A program made the translations under genes and the position numbers. Positions 8,196 to 16,689 of a stretch of DNA of 30,510 bases are shown here, in pieces. The notes under the pieces were generated by a model. It had not been told where the DNA came from, searched no databases, and saw only the letters and a program-made list of their open reading frames with translations. How positions within the stretch are numbered: position 1 is the first letter of the stretch; each line of letters begins with the position of its first letter. Source of the stretch: Bacteroidales bacterium (GTDB lineage Bacteria > Bacteroidota > Bacteroidia > Bacteroidales > UBA932); contig JAFUWW010000092.1 of assembly GCA_017471085.1 (NCBI GenBank), positions 1 to 30,510 on the forward strand, written 5' to 3'.

Positions 8196-10118
8196 ATGAA
8201 ACGTCTCCCCGCCTTCCTGGCCGCCCTGGCCCTCGTTTCCTACCCCCTGACCCTGGGAGCGCAGCCCGCACTCAAACATGTGGAGCCCCTGTCCTGGTGG
8301 ACAGGAATGAAAACCGACCTGCAGCTGCTGGTCAACGGCGACGGCATCGGCACCTACGGCAACGTCAGCATTGAAGGCTCCAAAGGTGTTTCCGTGAAGG
8401 CCGTGCACAAGGGCGACAGCCCCAACTACCTGTTCGTGGACGTAGATGTAGCGCCTGACGCCCGTCCCGGCACTTATACGCTGGTCTTCAGCAACGGCAC
8501 TTCTTCCGTGAAATATCCCTACCAGATTGCTGCGCGTGAAAACGTGAAACGGCAGAGCTACACCACGGCCGACCTCATCTACCTGATCGTCCCCGACCGG
8601 TTCGCCAACGGTGACCCGTCCAACGATTCCACGCCCGACACGGCTGAGGAGGCGAACCGCAGCCAGCCGATGGGCCGGCACGGAGGCGACCTTCAAGGCG
8701 TCATCGACCATCTGGACTACATCGCCGACCTGGGCGCCACGGCCATCTGGAGCACGCCGCTGCTGGGCGACAACGCCCGCAGGGGCTCCTACCACGGCTA
8801 CGCCTGCTCGGACTACTACCATATCGACCCGCGCTACGGAACCAATGCGCAGTACCGGGAACTGGTGCAAAAGGCCCATTCCAAGGGCCTCAAGATTATC
8901 CTTGACGTGGTGACCAACCATTCCAGCACCGAACACTGGTGGATGAACGACCTTCCCTTCAAGGACTGTGTGCACATGAACGAACCCTACGTGAACTCCA
9001 ACCATCAGATGAGCCTCGCCCTGGACCCGAATGCCTCCAAGGCCGACCTGGCCATCATGGAAAACGGCTGGTTCTCCCGCGGGATGCCGGACATGAACCT
9101 GGACAATCCATTCATGCTGAAGTATTTCCAAGAGTGGGCCGTCTGGTGGATCGAATACTCCGGCCTGGACGGCTTCCGTGTGGACACCTGGTTCTACAAC
9201 GAGAAAGTGCCCATGTCGATGTGGGCCAAGGCCGTCACTGACGAATTCCCCGGATTCAACATCGTGGGTGAAGTATGGAACGCCAACCCGGACTACGTGG
9301 CCTACTGGCAGGGCGGCAATCCCAACAGCGACGGTTTCGATTCGTACCTTCCCTCCATCATGGACTTCCCGCTGCAGGCGGCCATGACCGGCGCCCTCAC
9401 CGCCCCCATCCCCGGGCAGGAGCAGCAGGGCGAGCGGCCGGGCGGACGCGGCGGCCGCCGGGGACCGGACATCTCCGCCGTATACAACGCCCTCACGCAC
9501 GATTTTGTCTATCATGACCTGAGCCACATGCTCATCTTCCTGTCCAACCACGACATCGCCCGCATCGGCGACACCTTCGGCCATGATCCGCGGCGCATGA
9601 AGATTGCCTTCACCATGCTGGCCACCCTGCGCGGCATCCCGCAGCTGTTCTACGGCGACGAGATGATGTTCGTGACGGGCAACCCCAACCGTGACGACGG
9701 CCGCCTCAGGATGGATTTCCCGGGCGGATGGAAAGGTGACGAGGTGAACCTCTTCACCGCCGACGGACGGAAAAAAGCATCGGCCACCGAGGCCTGGGCC
9801 CATGCCGAAGACCTGCACGGCTATGCCCGCACCCTCTTCCAGTGGCGGAAAGGGAAAGAGGTCATCCACAGCGGAAAAACCCTCCACTTCATTCCGGAAA
9901 ACAACACCTACGGGTACTTCCGCTACAATGACAAGGAAGTGGTCTTTGTCTTCATCAACAACTCCGACGAGGCCAAGCCCGTTACCTGGACCCGTTTCCG
10001 GGAGATTACAGAGGGCCTTGGCGAAGGACGCAATGTGCTCACCGGAGAAAAGACCACCGTAAACGATCAGACGCAAGTTCCGCCCTATAGCACGCTTGTG
10101 GTGGAATTCAACCGATAA
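8196..10118 (+). CDS. GH13 cyclomaltodextrinase/neopullulanase-type enzyme (SusA-like)
   Basis: Predicted periplasmic enzyme that breaks imported maltodextrins or cyclodextrins into short sugars. The 640 residues have a Sec signal peptide ending near LGAQ (about residue 23). An N-terminal beta domain at about 26-112 opens with EPLSWWTGMK, the signature of the cyclomaltodextrinase N-domain. The GH13 barrel spans about 123-545 with DVVTNH (237-242), GFRVD (nucleophile Asp330), VGEVW (acid/base Glu359) and SNHD (Asp453). A C-terminal beta domain follows from about 560. An Arg/Gly/Gln-rich insert at about 406-425 (GERPGGRGGRRG) is not typical of the family. It begins 6 nt after the amylase gene and is the last gene before the terminator. 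It is a paralogue of the N-terminal half of the GH13-GH127 fusion encoded on the other strand. Confidence 0.9.
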   Translation: MKRLPAFLAALALVSYPLTLGAQPALKHVEPLSWWTGMKTDLQLLVNGDGIGTYGNVSIEGSKGVSVKAVHKGDSPNYLFVDVDVAPDARPGTYTLVFSNGTSSVKYPYQIAARENVKRQSYTTADLIYLIVPDRFANGDPSNDSTPDTAEEANRSQPMGRHGGDLQGVIDHLDYIADLGATAIWSTPLLGDNARRGSYHGYACSDYYHIDPRYGTNAQYRELVQKAHSKGLKIILDVVTNHSSTEHWWMNDLPFKDCVHMNEPYVNSNHQMSLALDPNASKADLAIMENGWFSRGMPDMNLDNPFMLKYFQEWAVWWIEYSGLDGFRVDTWFYNEKVPMSMWAKAVTDEFPGFNIVGEVWNANPDYVAYWQGGNPNSDGFDSYLPSIMDFPLQAAMTGALTAPIPGQEQQGERPGGRGGRRGPDISAVYNALTHDFVYHDLSHMLIFLSNHDIARIGDTFGHDPRRMKIAFTMLATLRGIPQLFYGDEMMFVTGNPNRDDGRLRMDFPGGWKGDEVNLFTADGRKKASATEAWAHAEDLHGYARTLFQWRKGKEVIHSGKTLHFIPENNTYGYFRYNDKEVVFVFINNSDEAKPVTWTRFREITEGLGEGRNVLTGEKTTVNDQTQVPPYSTLVVEFNR

Positions 10119-10203
10119 AATAATGGTAAATAGTTGGTTAATAATTTAAATCCCCGTTGTGAAACGCGGTTCCAATGATTTAGCGTGTAGTTTCATTGGA
10201 CAA
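10119..10203. promoter_or_regulatory. AT-rich spacer with inverted repeat
   Basis: This short stretch between the GH13 stop and the terminator is clearly richer in A/T than its surroundings. It contains a perfect 8-bp inverted repeat, TCCAATGA (10171-10178) and TCATTGGA (10193-10200), separated by 14 nt and directly abutting the terminator stem. It could be a second weak hairpin or a protein-binding site. No coding potential is seen. Confidence 0.3.
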
Positions 10204-10237
10204 ACGGGCGGCCCCTGATGAGGCCGCCCGTTCTTTT
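10204..10237 (+). terminator. Rho-independent terminator between convergent operons
   Basis: ACGGGCGGCC (10204-10213) pairs perfectly with GGCCGCCCGT (10222-10231) around an 8-nt loop, followed by TCTTTT. It lies 85 nt after the last gene of the + strand starch operon. On the opposite strand the same stem is followed by TTTG, so it may also stop the convergent GH31 transcript, whose stop codon is at 10260. Confidence 0.9.
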
Positions 10238-10259
10238 GCAACAGAAGGAATACCGCCCG

Positions 10260-12656
10260 TCAGTACTTCACTTCTACTTTCAGGACCTCGGAAGCGGCGC
10301 TTTCCGGAAGGTCGATGACCGCCTCGCGGGTGGCGGGATTGTACGTGCAGGAAAGGGCCTTCCCGCCCAGGGAAGCCTGCCGGGGAGCGCGGTCCAGGCC
10401 GCCGAGGATGAGGGAGAGCTTCCGGGTGGGCGCCATGCCCTTGAAGGAACCCTGACGGGCGCCGACTTCCAGCGTGAGGGTGCTGGCCGTGGCGTTTTTG
10501 AGCAGCTGCGTGCAGGCGTACTGCTCCGGATAGGCCTGGCTCACCTGGTCGTCCTCGTAGTGGACATAGGTGCTGCGGCCCTTTCCGGGGGCAATATAGA
10601 GGCGGAGCACGTTACTCTGCTGCTGCAGGTGCTGGATGCCTTCCTCGGCCATGGGGATAATGGCGCCGGCCTTCACGAACCAGGCATTCTGGTCGATGGA
10701 ATAGGCCAGGTTCTTCACCTGCCCGCCCTTCAGGAGGGTGTGGTGGGCCATGTCGTACCAGTCGTTCCCGGCCGGGAGCCAGACGCTGCGGCCGGCCGTA
10801 CCGGTGGTCTCATCCACAGGCTCGCATACGGTGGCGGCGAGGATGTTGTCACCAAAGAAATACTCCTGTTTCCAGGTATAGGCCTTCTCCTCCTCCGGAT
10901 ACTCATAGTACAGCGGACGGCACAGGGAGACGCCGGTCTCGTAGGCCTGGCGGGCCATGTCGTAGATATAAGGAGTAAGGGCATAGCGGAGCTCCAGGGC
11001 CTCCTTCATGTATTCATAGTGGTCCGGGAACGCCCAGAAACGGCGCTCCAGCACAGCCGACGAGGTGCTGTGGGTCTTGAAGATGGGCGAGAACACGCCA
11101 TACTGCAGCCAGCGGGTGTACAGCTCCGGGTCGGTGGGGTTGTCGCCGCGCTGCATGTGGCCGCCCAGGTCGTGACCCCAGTAGCCGTACAGCACATTGG
11201 ACGATGTGGCCGTGAAGTACGGCAGGTAGCCCAGCACTTCCCAGCGGATATTGGTATCGCCGGAGAAGCCCAGCTGGTAGCGGTGGCTTCCCAGGCCGCC
11301 CCAGCGGTGATAGATCATGGGCCGGGCGGCATCTTCCGGCGCCAGGCCTTTGCTGGCCCTCACTTTGTCGTTGAAGAACGTGTAATTGAGCCAGAATGTA
11401 TTGCTGAGGCCCGGGATGTACTTACTCTCCTTCCACTGCTGCCAGTCCAGCCACCAGAAATCTACGCCCTGCTTCTCCAGCGGGTGGATCACCGAGTTGA
11501 AATAGGCATCGGCCCATTCAACCTGGTCCATGCGGAAGGGCACGGAGGCGTGATAGCCCTTGCGGGCCACCCGGTCGCGGCCCAGGGTCTCCCCGCCTTC
11601 ATAGATATAGTTCCGGGGGCCGTCATAGTCGTCGGTACGGGAAAGATAATCGGCCACGAAGGCGGGATAGACCTTCTCGCGCGTGACGATGCCGGATGCA
11701 GGGTGCAGGTTCAGGGAGGTCTTCAGGTTCATGGAGTGGATGTCGGCGAGGAAGCCTTCCGGATCGGCGAAGAGGTCGCTGTTCCAGGTATATCCCGTCC
11801 AGCCGATGCTCTGGCCGAACTCGTCGCGGCGGTAGCGGCGGGACGCGCCCTGCCAGGTCTCGTGCCAGTCCATGTCGATCACCATCACGTCGATGGGGAG
11901 CTTCCGGGAACGGAACTCCTCGGCCAGGGCCACGAACTCGTCGTCGGTATAGGCCCAATAGCGGCTCCACCAGTAGCCGAAGACGAATTTCGGAGGCATG
12001 GGGATACGGCCGGCCACCTTGGCGTAATCGGCCAGGGCCGCCTTGTAGTCATGGCCGTAGGCGAACAGGTACAGGTCCTGCACTTCGCCATCGGGACGGG
12101 CGGCCACCCACTCGCCCCAGTCGCTGTCGCTCTCGACGAACAGATGGCGGGCGCTCTCGTCCACCACGGCCCAGCCGTCACGGGAGAGGATGCCCGGTTC
12201 CATGGGGTCGTTGTTGTTGATCTTGTCGGGACCCATGCAGCCGTCCAGGGTGCGGGCCGTGCCCATCAGGTTGCCGGAAGCATCGGCCCCGGGACGCCAG
12301 GTCACGGTTTTTCCATTGAGACGGAAAGAAGCCTGCAAGTTGCTTTCGGTGAATTTTCCACCACCCTTGTAGGTAAGGGTGAGGGCCGGGGTCTTGATGG
12401 TCACGCCTTCGCCCTGCCGCGTGACGGTGAACTTGGGAACGGGCAGGTTCCGGTTGACGATGGCCAGGGTGGCATGGTCCTCGAAACGGCCTTCAGCAGA
12501 CCATTCCATGCGGACGAGACGGTCCGTGAGCACGGTGAAACGGGCGTTTCCGGCCACTACCTGTGCCCCGGGGGCGGCCACGGGATTGTATTCTCCGGCC
12601 GCGGAGGCCAGCTGCGCCGCCACAAGGACGGCAGACAGGAAAAGAAGTTTGCGCAT
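10260..12656 (-). CDS. GH31 alpha-glucosidase-type enzyme
   Basis: Predicted periplasmic retaining alpha-glucosidase that would release glucose from malto-oligosaccharides. The 798 residues begin with a Sec signal peptide (likely cut after LASA, about residue 19). An N-terminal galactose-mutarotase-like beta domain is followed by the GH31 barrel from about 220. Visible motifs are the DMDWHETW strand (261-268), WWLDW with nucleophile Asp404, and GFSGD with acid/base Asp467, then YGYWGHDLGGH. C-terminal beta domains run from about 600. The start lies 3 nt after the stop of the GH13-GH127 fusion, so the two are co-transcribed. Its position facing the sus operon suggests it fills the role of the GH97 SusB of Bacteroides thetaiotaomicron, which is absent here. 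The starch role is inferred from context; GH31 also contains other alpha-glycosidases. Confidence 0.88.
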   Translation of the reverse strand: MRKLLFLSAVLVAAQLASAAGEYNPVAAPGAQVVAGNARFTVLTDRLVRMEWSAEGRFEDHATLAIVNRNLPVPKFTVTRQGEGVTIKTPALTLTYKGGGKFTESNLQASFRLNGKTVTWRPGADASGNLMGTARTLDGCMGPDKINNNDPMEPGILSRDGWAVVDESARHLFVESDSDWGEWVAARPDGEVQDLYLFAYGHDYKAALADYAKVAGRIPMPPKFVFGYWWSRYWAYTDDEFVALAEEFRSRKLPIDVMVIDMDWHETWQGASRRYRRDEFGQSIGWTGYTWNSDLFADPEGFLADIHSMNLKTSLNLHPASGIVTREKVYPAFVADYLSRTDDYDGPRNYIYEGGETLGRDRVARKGYHASVPFRMDQVEWADAYFNSVIHPLEKQGVDFWWLDWQQWKESKYIPGLSNTFWLNYTFFNDKVRASKGLAPEDAARPMIYHRWGGLGSHRYQLGFSGDTNIRWEVLGYLPYFTATSSNVLYGYWGHDLGGHMQRGDNPTDPELYTRWLQYGVFSPIFKTHSTSSAVLERRFWAFPDHYEYMKEALELRYALTPYIYDMARQAYETGVSLCRPLYYEYPEEEKAYTWKQEYFFGDNILAATVCEPVDETTGTAGRSVWLPAGNDWYDMAHHTLLKGGQVKNLAYSIDQNAWFVKAGAIIPMAEEGIQHLQQQSNVLRLYIAPGKGRSTYVHYEDDQVSQAYPEQYACTQLLKNATASTLTLEVGARQGSFKGMAPTRKLSLILGGLDRAPRQASLGGKALSCTYNPATREAVIDLPESAASEVLKVEVKY

Positions 12657-12659
12657 AAG

Positions 12660-15600
12660 CTATCTGTTGGTTTGATAAGTCGGGAAAATGGTGAGTCTGA
12701 GCGTGGTGCTGCCATAAGGAACCAGGTCGATGTAGGTGACCTTTCCGCTTTCGGGCACCACCGTTTCCGGCAGGGCCGGGGTGTACCGGTTCTCCTGGAG
12801 TGTCCAGCCGGACACTTTCACCACGGGGACGCGGATCTTGACCGGGACCTGGTCCGGGTCGAAGGGGAAGCCCACGGCGCCGGTTTCCAGCACCTTGGCC
12901 TCCTGCATGCGATTGGTCACCAGGGCGTAGTTCCAGGGGCCTGCCGGGGTCATGGACCAGCTCTTGAAATCCGGATTGGCCGACACCTTGCCGGCCAGGT
13001 TGTCATAGACCTTGGTGTCTTCCTGGACATCGGCCGGGACGGCATAGGAATAAAGGACCGGACCGCGGCGGACGGAAAGCCCGCCATGGGGGTTCTCCAC
13101 CTGCTCCAGCTGCATGGGAAGGGACACCGTGAAGGTGTCGCCGCTCTTCCAGGACCGGGAGACGGTATGGAAGCCCTTTTCCTCGCCGGAAACGCACCAC
13201 GCAGGGATCCGGTAGGTGAAGTCCATGTCTACGGGCGAGGAGATTTCAGCGCCGTCCTTGAAGAAGGTGAAAGAGAAACGGACCTGTTCCTCGAAAGGAT
13301 AGGCCGTCTGTTCCCGGATTTTAACGGTGAGGCCGCCGCCCAGGTCGTACTCCACGGAGGAAGGACCGTAGAGGGCGGCCACAGGCTGGCCGCTGCTGTC
13401 CCGCAGCCACATCCGGGCCACATAATTGGGCATGTAGCGGTGCAGGTTGCCGATGCAGCACTCCGTCTCGTGGATGGGACGGTAGGCCATCCAGGTGAGG
13501 CCGTGCTTGAAACCGTTGTGGTTGGAATTGCCGGTGGCGATCACCTGGTTGGGGCAGGAGAAGTACTGCATGGAGCGGAAGTCCTTGGTGATGGACCCAA
13601 GGCCTCCGTTGAAGATGCCGTTCTCGATGCGGTCGGCCCAGGAGCCGTCGCCGGTAGTCATCAGGTAGTAGCCCATGGTCCAGGTGTAGTCGCTTACGTC
13701 GCAGGTCTCGTGGCTGGCCAGGGGGTCGTTCCCCGCCAGCGCCTCGGAAGACGAATTGATGCCGTCGACCAGCATGTTGGGGCCTTCCATCTTGGCCTCC
13801 GCGTGCAGGGCGGCGTCCAGGTATTTCTTTTCACCGGTATAGGCATACAGCAGCAGGGGAACCTTGAGGAGTTCATTCATCGTCACTCCGTGCATCTGGA
13901 AGGGTTCGTCGTTGAGGGCCGATGCCTGCGTCATGTTGGAAGCTCCTTCCTCCCAGGCTTTTACGGCCAGATCCAGCAGGGCGGGATTCCGGGTGAGGGA
14001 CCAGGTCCAGAGGATGCCTTCCACATTCACCACAAAACGGTCCGTGCCCAGTTCCTCCACCGGATAGGAAAGGTAATTCTTCTCCAGGGCGGCGGGGATG
14101 CGCGGATCCCCCGTAGCCTCATAATAGGCCTTCACGGCACGAAAAAAGACGGCGAACGGCCAGGCCATGGACTCGGTTTCCGGGCCCAGGCGGCCTTCCG
14201 GACGGTCCTGTGCGGCAATCCGGCGGCGGCGCTGTTCCCGCTCCCGGCGCTGCTGCATCCTTTCCTGCAGGCGCGGGTCGGCCGATACCTGGGCACTGAA
14301 ATTGCCCCCGCCCCGGCGTTGTCCTTCCTCCGTCTCCGGCAGCTGGACGCCGGCCTTGAAAGGCAGCGGATGGGCGAGCACATAGTCGATATTCTCCTGC
14401 CACACTTTCAGCAGGGGTTCATCGTCCAGCAGATAACCCAGGCGGGTGAGGCCGTCCAGGTAGTAGGCGGTCTGCTCGAAACGCCACCAGTCGGCCCCGC
14501 GGTTTTCGGAATCCCGCTTCAGTTCTCCCGCCCAGAGGACGGAATTGTAGGGATAGGCCATGGCCTCGGGATGACCGGTAAGCCCGTCCCGCTGGCGCTC
14601 CAGGATTTTCCTGAGCCAGCCTTCGGGCTGGATCTTGTCGATAAGCCCCTCATGGAAAGCGGCATAGGCAGGGGCGGCCGTGACGAGGTCCAGCACATAC
14701 ACCCCGCGGGGCGCCATCTTCACGGGCGCGCTCACCTGCACCACTTCCCCGGTGACGGCATCCACGCCGTGGGTATACCGGCCGATGACTTCGCTGAAAC
14801 GCTCCATCGGCACGGTCTGCTCCCTGTCGCTGCCGTTCAGCATCACCAGCACCGTATTCTTGCCGTCCGTACGGGCGTAGACATAGCATTTGGTGGCGTT
14901 GTCGGGGGTATAGTGAATGAGCCGGCCGTTTGTGACGGGGCCGGAGGTCCGGCGCCAGTTCAGGAGTTTGCTGGCGAAGTCCCAGCATTCATTCTCATAT
15001 CCGGTCCTTCCTTCGCGGGTGAAGGCGTTCCTGGCATCTTCTGCCCAGCCGCCGGGGAAATCGGCCCGCATGGCGTCACCGCCGCCCATGGCGATTTCGG
15101 TGCCGTAGTAGATCTGGGGAATGCCGCGGGTGGTAAGGAGGAAGGCCAGGCCCTGTTTCAGCTTCCAGACCGGGTCGCCGGGGTCCATGAAACGGGCGAT
15201 GTCGTGGTTGTCCAGGAAGGTGAGCACATGGCCGGGGTCCGGGATCAGGAAGTCTTGGGCGATGCATTCATACAATTTGAACAGACCGGCCTCTGAGCCC
15301 TCGGAAGTGTTGCTTTCCTTCAGGATTTCCTTCTTGGCGGTGAAGGTGAGGTCGAAGTCCATGACGGTTTTCAGGTGTGTGTCCGCAGGATTCAGGGCCG
15401 ATCCGCCCTGCCACCAGCCGGCGGCGGAATTGCGGGGATACCATCCCTCGCCCACGATGTTGAAGTCCGGATACTGTGCCTCTATCTCCTTGCACCAGCG
15501 CACCATGAAGTCGTAATCGGCATAAGGGTAGGTATCCATGCGGATGCCGTCGATGCGGGCATATTCGATCCACCAGATGCTGTTCTGGATCAGGTAGGAG

Positions 15601-16592
15601 GCCAGGTGGCGGTTGCGCTGGTTCAGGTCCGGCATGCCTCCGGAGAACCAGCCGTCCACCAGCACGTTCTTCTCGCTCTGCGGGGCGTGCGGGTCCATCA
15701 GGGCCCATTTGTAGTGGGTGGTGGTCTGCAGGCCGCTCAGGCGGCCGCGGCCCCAGCCTCCCTGCCCCTGCGGGCGGGGGCCCTGCTGCGCCTGGGACCC
15801 CAGCCGGCGGGCCACGTCGTTCTGGTTGAACCAGTTGCTGTCGGGGATGTCGGAAATCCACCAGTGGGAACTGCCGGAATGGTTGAAGATCATGTCCATC
15901 ACCACCTTGATGCCCTTTTCGTGGGCGGCGTCAATCATGCCGCAGTACTCTTCGTTGCTGCCCAGACGAGGGTCCACCAGGTAGTAGTCCGAGATGGAAT
16001 ATCCGTGCGAGGCGCCCCCGCGGTTGAACTGCACGGGGTTGAGCCAGATGGCCGTGACACCCAGTGCATCCAGGTAATCCAGATGGTCCCGGATTCCCTG
16101 CAGGTCGCCTCCGTGGCGTCCGCCGCCGTTGGAACGGTTCACCGTCCAGGTCTCCAGGTTGTCGTTGGCGGGATTGCCGTTGGCGAACCGGTCCGGCATA
16201 ATCAGGTACAGCACGTCGGCCGAGGTGAATCCCTGGGCGCCGGTCTTGGTGTTGCGGGGCCTGAGTTCAAACTTCCGCTCGGTCTTTTTCCGTCCCTCCC
16301 TGAAAGTGAAGGTGAGGGTGCCGGGCTTTGCCTGGGCCGATACGTCCAGGTATACGAACAGGTAGTTGGGATTCTGCACCTTGGCCACTTCCTTCACGGA
16401 AACGCCGGCATAGGGCTGCAGGGAAAAATCGGCCCGGGCGATGTCCTTTCCGTAGAACATCACCTGCACTTCGGGATTGGCCATACCTGTGTACCAGAAC
16501 GGAGGATCCATGCGCTCGATTTCGGCGGCACGGGACCCGGTGGCGGCCGTGAGCAGCAGCCACGCGGCCAGCATAGGGAGATGGAATTTCAT
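12660..16592 (-). CDS. GH13-GH127 (DUF1680) bifunctional fusion
   Basis: A 1310-residue exported protein with two catalytic domains in one frame. After a Sec signal peptide (about 1-22), residues 25-112 are a cyclomaltodextrinase N-domain (DPPFWYTGM). A GH13 barrel at about 122-545 has DMIFNH (233-238), nucleophile Asp353 (GIRMD), acid/base Glu382 (VGEGW) and Asp464 (DNHD); a C-terminal GH13 beta domain ends near 637. From about 650 (QPEGWLRKILERQRDGLTGH) to 1310 it matches DUF1680/GH127. Glu950, Glu962, Cys964 (HETC) and Cys1045-Cys1046 (ECC) correspond to the acid/base, zinc ligands and cysteine nucleophile known from the beta-L-arabinofuranosidase HypBA1. Charged, Gly/Gln/Arg-rich inserts lie at about 262-288 and 757-800. 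No second signal peptide is present. The GH13 half is probably a maltodextrin hydrolase; the GH127 substrate is unknown. Confidence 0.85.
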   Translation of the reverse strand: MKFHLPMLAAWLLLTAATGSRAAEIERMDPPFWYTGMANPEVQVMFYGKDIARADFSLQPYAGVSVKEVAKVQNPNYLFVYLDVSAQAKPGTLTFTFREGRKKTERKFELRPRNTKTGAQGFTSADVLYLIMPDRFANGNPANDNLETWTVNRSNGGGRHGGDLQGIRDHLDYLDALGVTAIWLNPVQFNRGGASHGYSISDYYLVDPRLGSNEEYCGMIDAAHEKGIKVVMDMIFNHSGSSHWWISDIPDSNWFNQNDVARRLGSQAQQGPRPQGQGGWGRGRLSGLQTTTHYKWALMDPHAPQSEKNVLVDGWFSGGMPDLNQRNRHLASYLIQNSIWWIEYARIDGIRMDTYPYADYDFMVRWCKEIEAQYPDFNIVGEGWYPRNSAAGWWQGGSALNPADTHLKTVMDFDLTFTAKKEILKESNTSEGSEAGLFKLYECIAQDFLIPDPGHVLTFLDNHDIARFMDPGDPVWKLKQGLAFLLTTRGIPQIYYGTEIAMGGGDAMRADFPGGWAEDARNAFTREGRTGYENECWDFASKLLNWRRTSGPVTNGRLIHYTPDNATKCYVYARTDGKNTVLVMLNGSDREQTVPMERFSEVIGRYTHGVDAVTGEVVQVSAPVKMAPRGVYVLDLVTAAPAYAAFHEGLIDKIQPEGWLRKILERQRDGLTGHPEAMAYPYNSVLWAGELKRDSENRGADWWRFEQTAYYLDGLTRLGYLLDDEPLLKVWQENIDYVLAHPLPFKAGVQLPETEEGQRRGGGNFSAQVSADPRLQERMQQRREREQRRRRIAAQDRPEGRLGPETESMAWPFAVFFRAVKAYYEATGDPRIPAALEKNYLSYPVEELGTDRFVVNVEGILWTWSLTRNPALLDLAVKAWEEGASNMTQASALNDEPFQMHGVTMNELLKVPLLLYAYTGEKKYLDAALHAEAKMEGPNMLVDGINSSSEALAGNDPLASHETCDVSDYTWTMGYYLMTTGDGSWADRIENGIFNGGLGSITKDFRSMQYFSCPNQVIATGNSNHNGFKHGLTWMAYRPIHETECCIGNLHRYMPNYVARMWLRDSSGQPVAALYGPSSVEYDLGGGLTVKIREQTAYPFEEQVRFSFTFFKDGAEISSPVDMDFTYRIPAWCVSGEEKGFHTVSRSWKSGDTFTVSLPMQLEQVENPHGGLSVRRGPVLYSYAVPADVQEDTKVYDNLAGKVSANPDFKSWSMTPAGPWNYALVTNRMQEAKVLETGAVGFPFDPDQVPVKIRVPVVKVSGWTLQENRYTPALPETVVPESGKVTYIDLVPYGSTTLRLTIFPTYQTNR

Positions 16593-16612
16593 CGTCTTCA
16601 GTGTTATTGTTA

Positions 16613-16620
16613 CAAAGATG
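16613..16620 (-). promoter_or_regulatory. Candidate -7 element for the GH13-GH127/GH31 operon
   Basis: On the - strand, CATCTTTG differs by one base from the Bacteroidota -7 consensus TAnnTTTG and ends 20 nt before the fusion's ATG. A TTTTTC run lies roughly 17 nt upstream at the place expected for the -33 element. This predicts a separate promoter in the 97-nt gap after the anti-sigma-like gene. Confidence 0.4.
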
Positions 16621-16689
16621 ACGATTATTTCCCGGATGAAAAAGCCGCTCGTCGCGAAAAAACGACCGTTCAGTCTTCAGGCCGAGAAA

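Noticed and set aside
10218..15296. A very long open frame (about 1690 codons) on the + strand.
   Set aside because: It lies antisense to the GH31 and GH13-GH127 genes, has no recognisable domain and uses low-complexity Gly/Val/His-rich sequence, as expected from GC-rich third positions.
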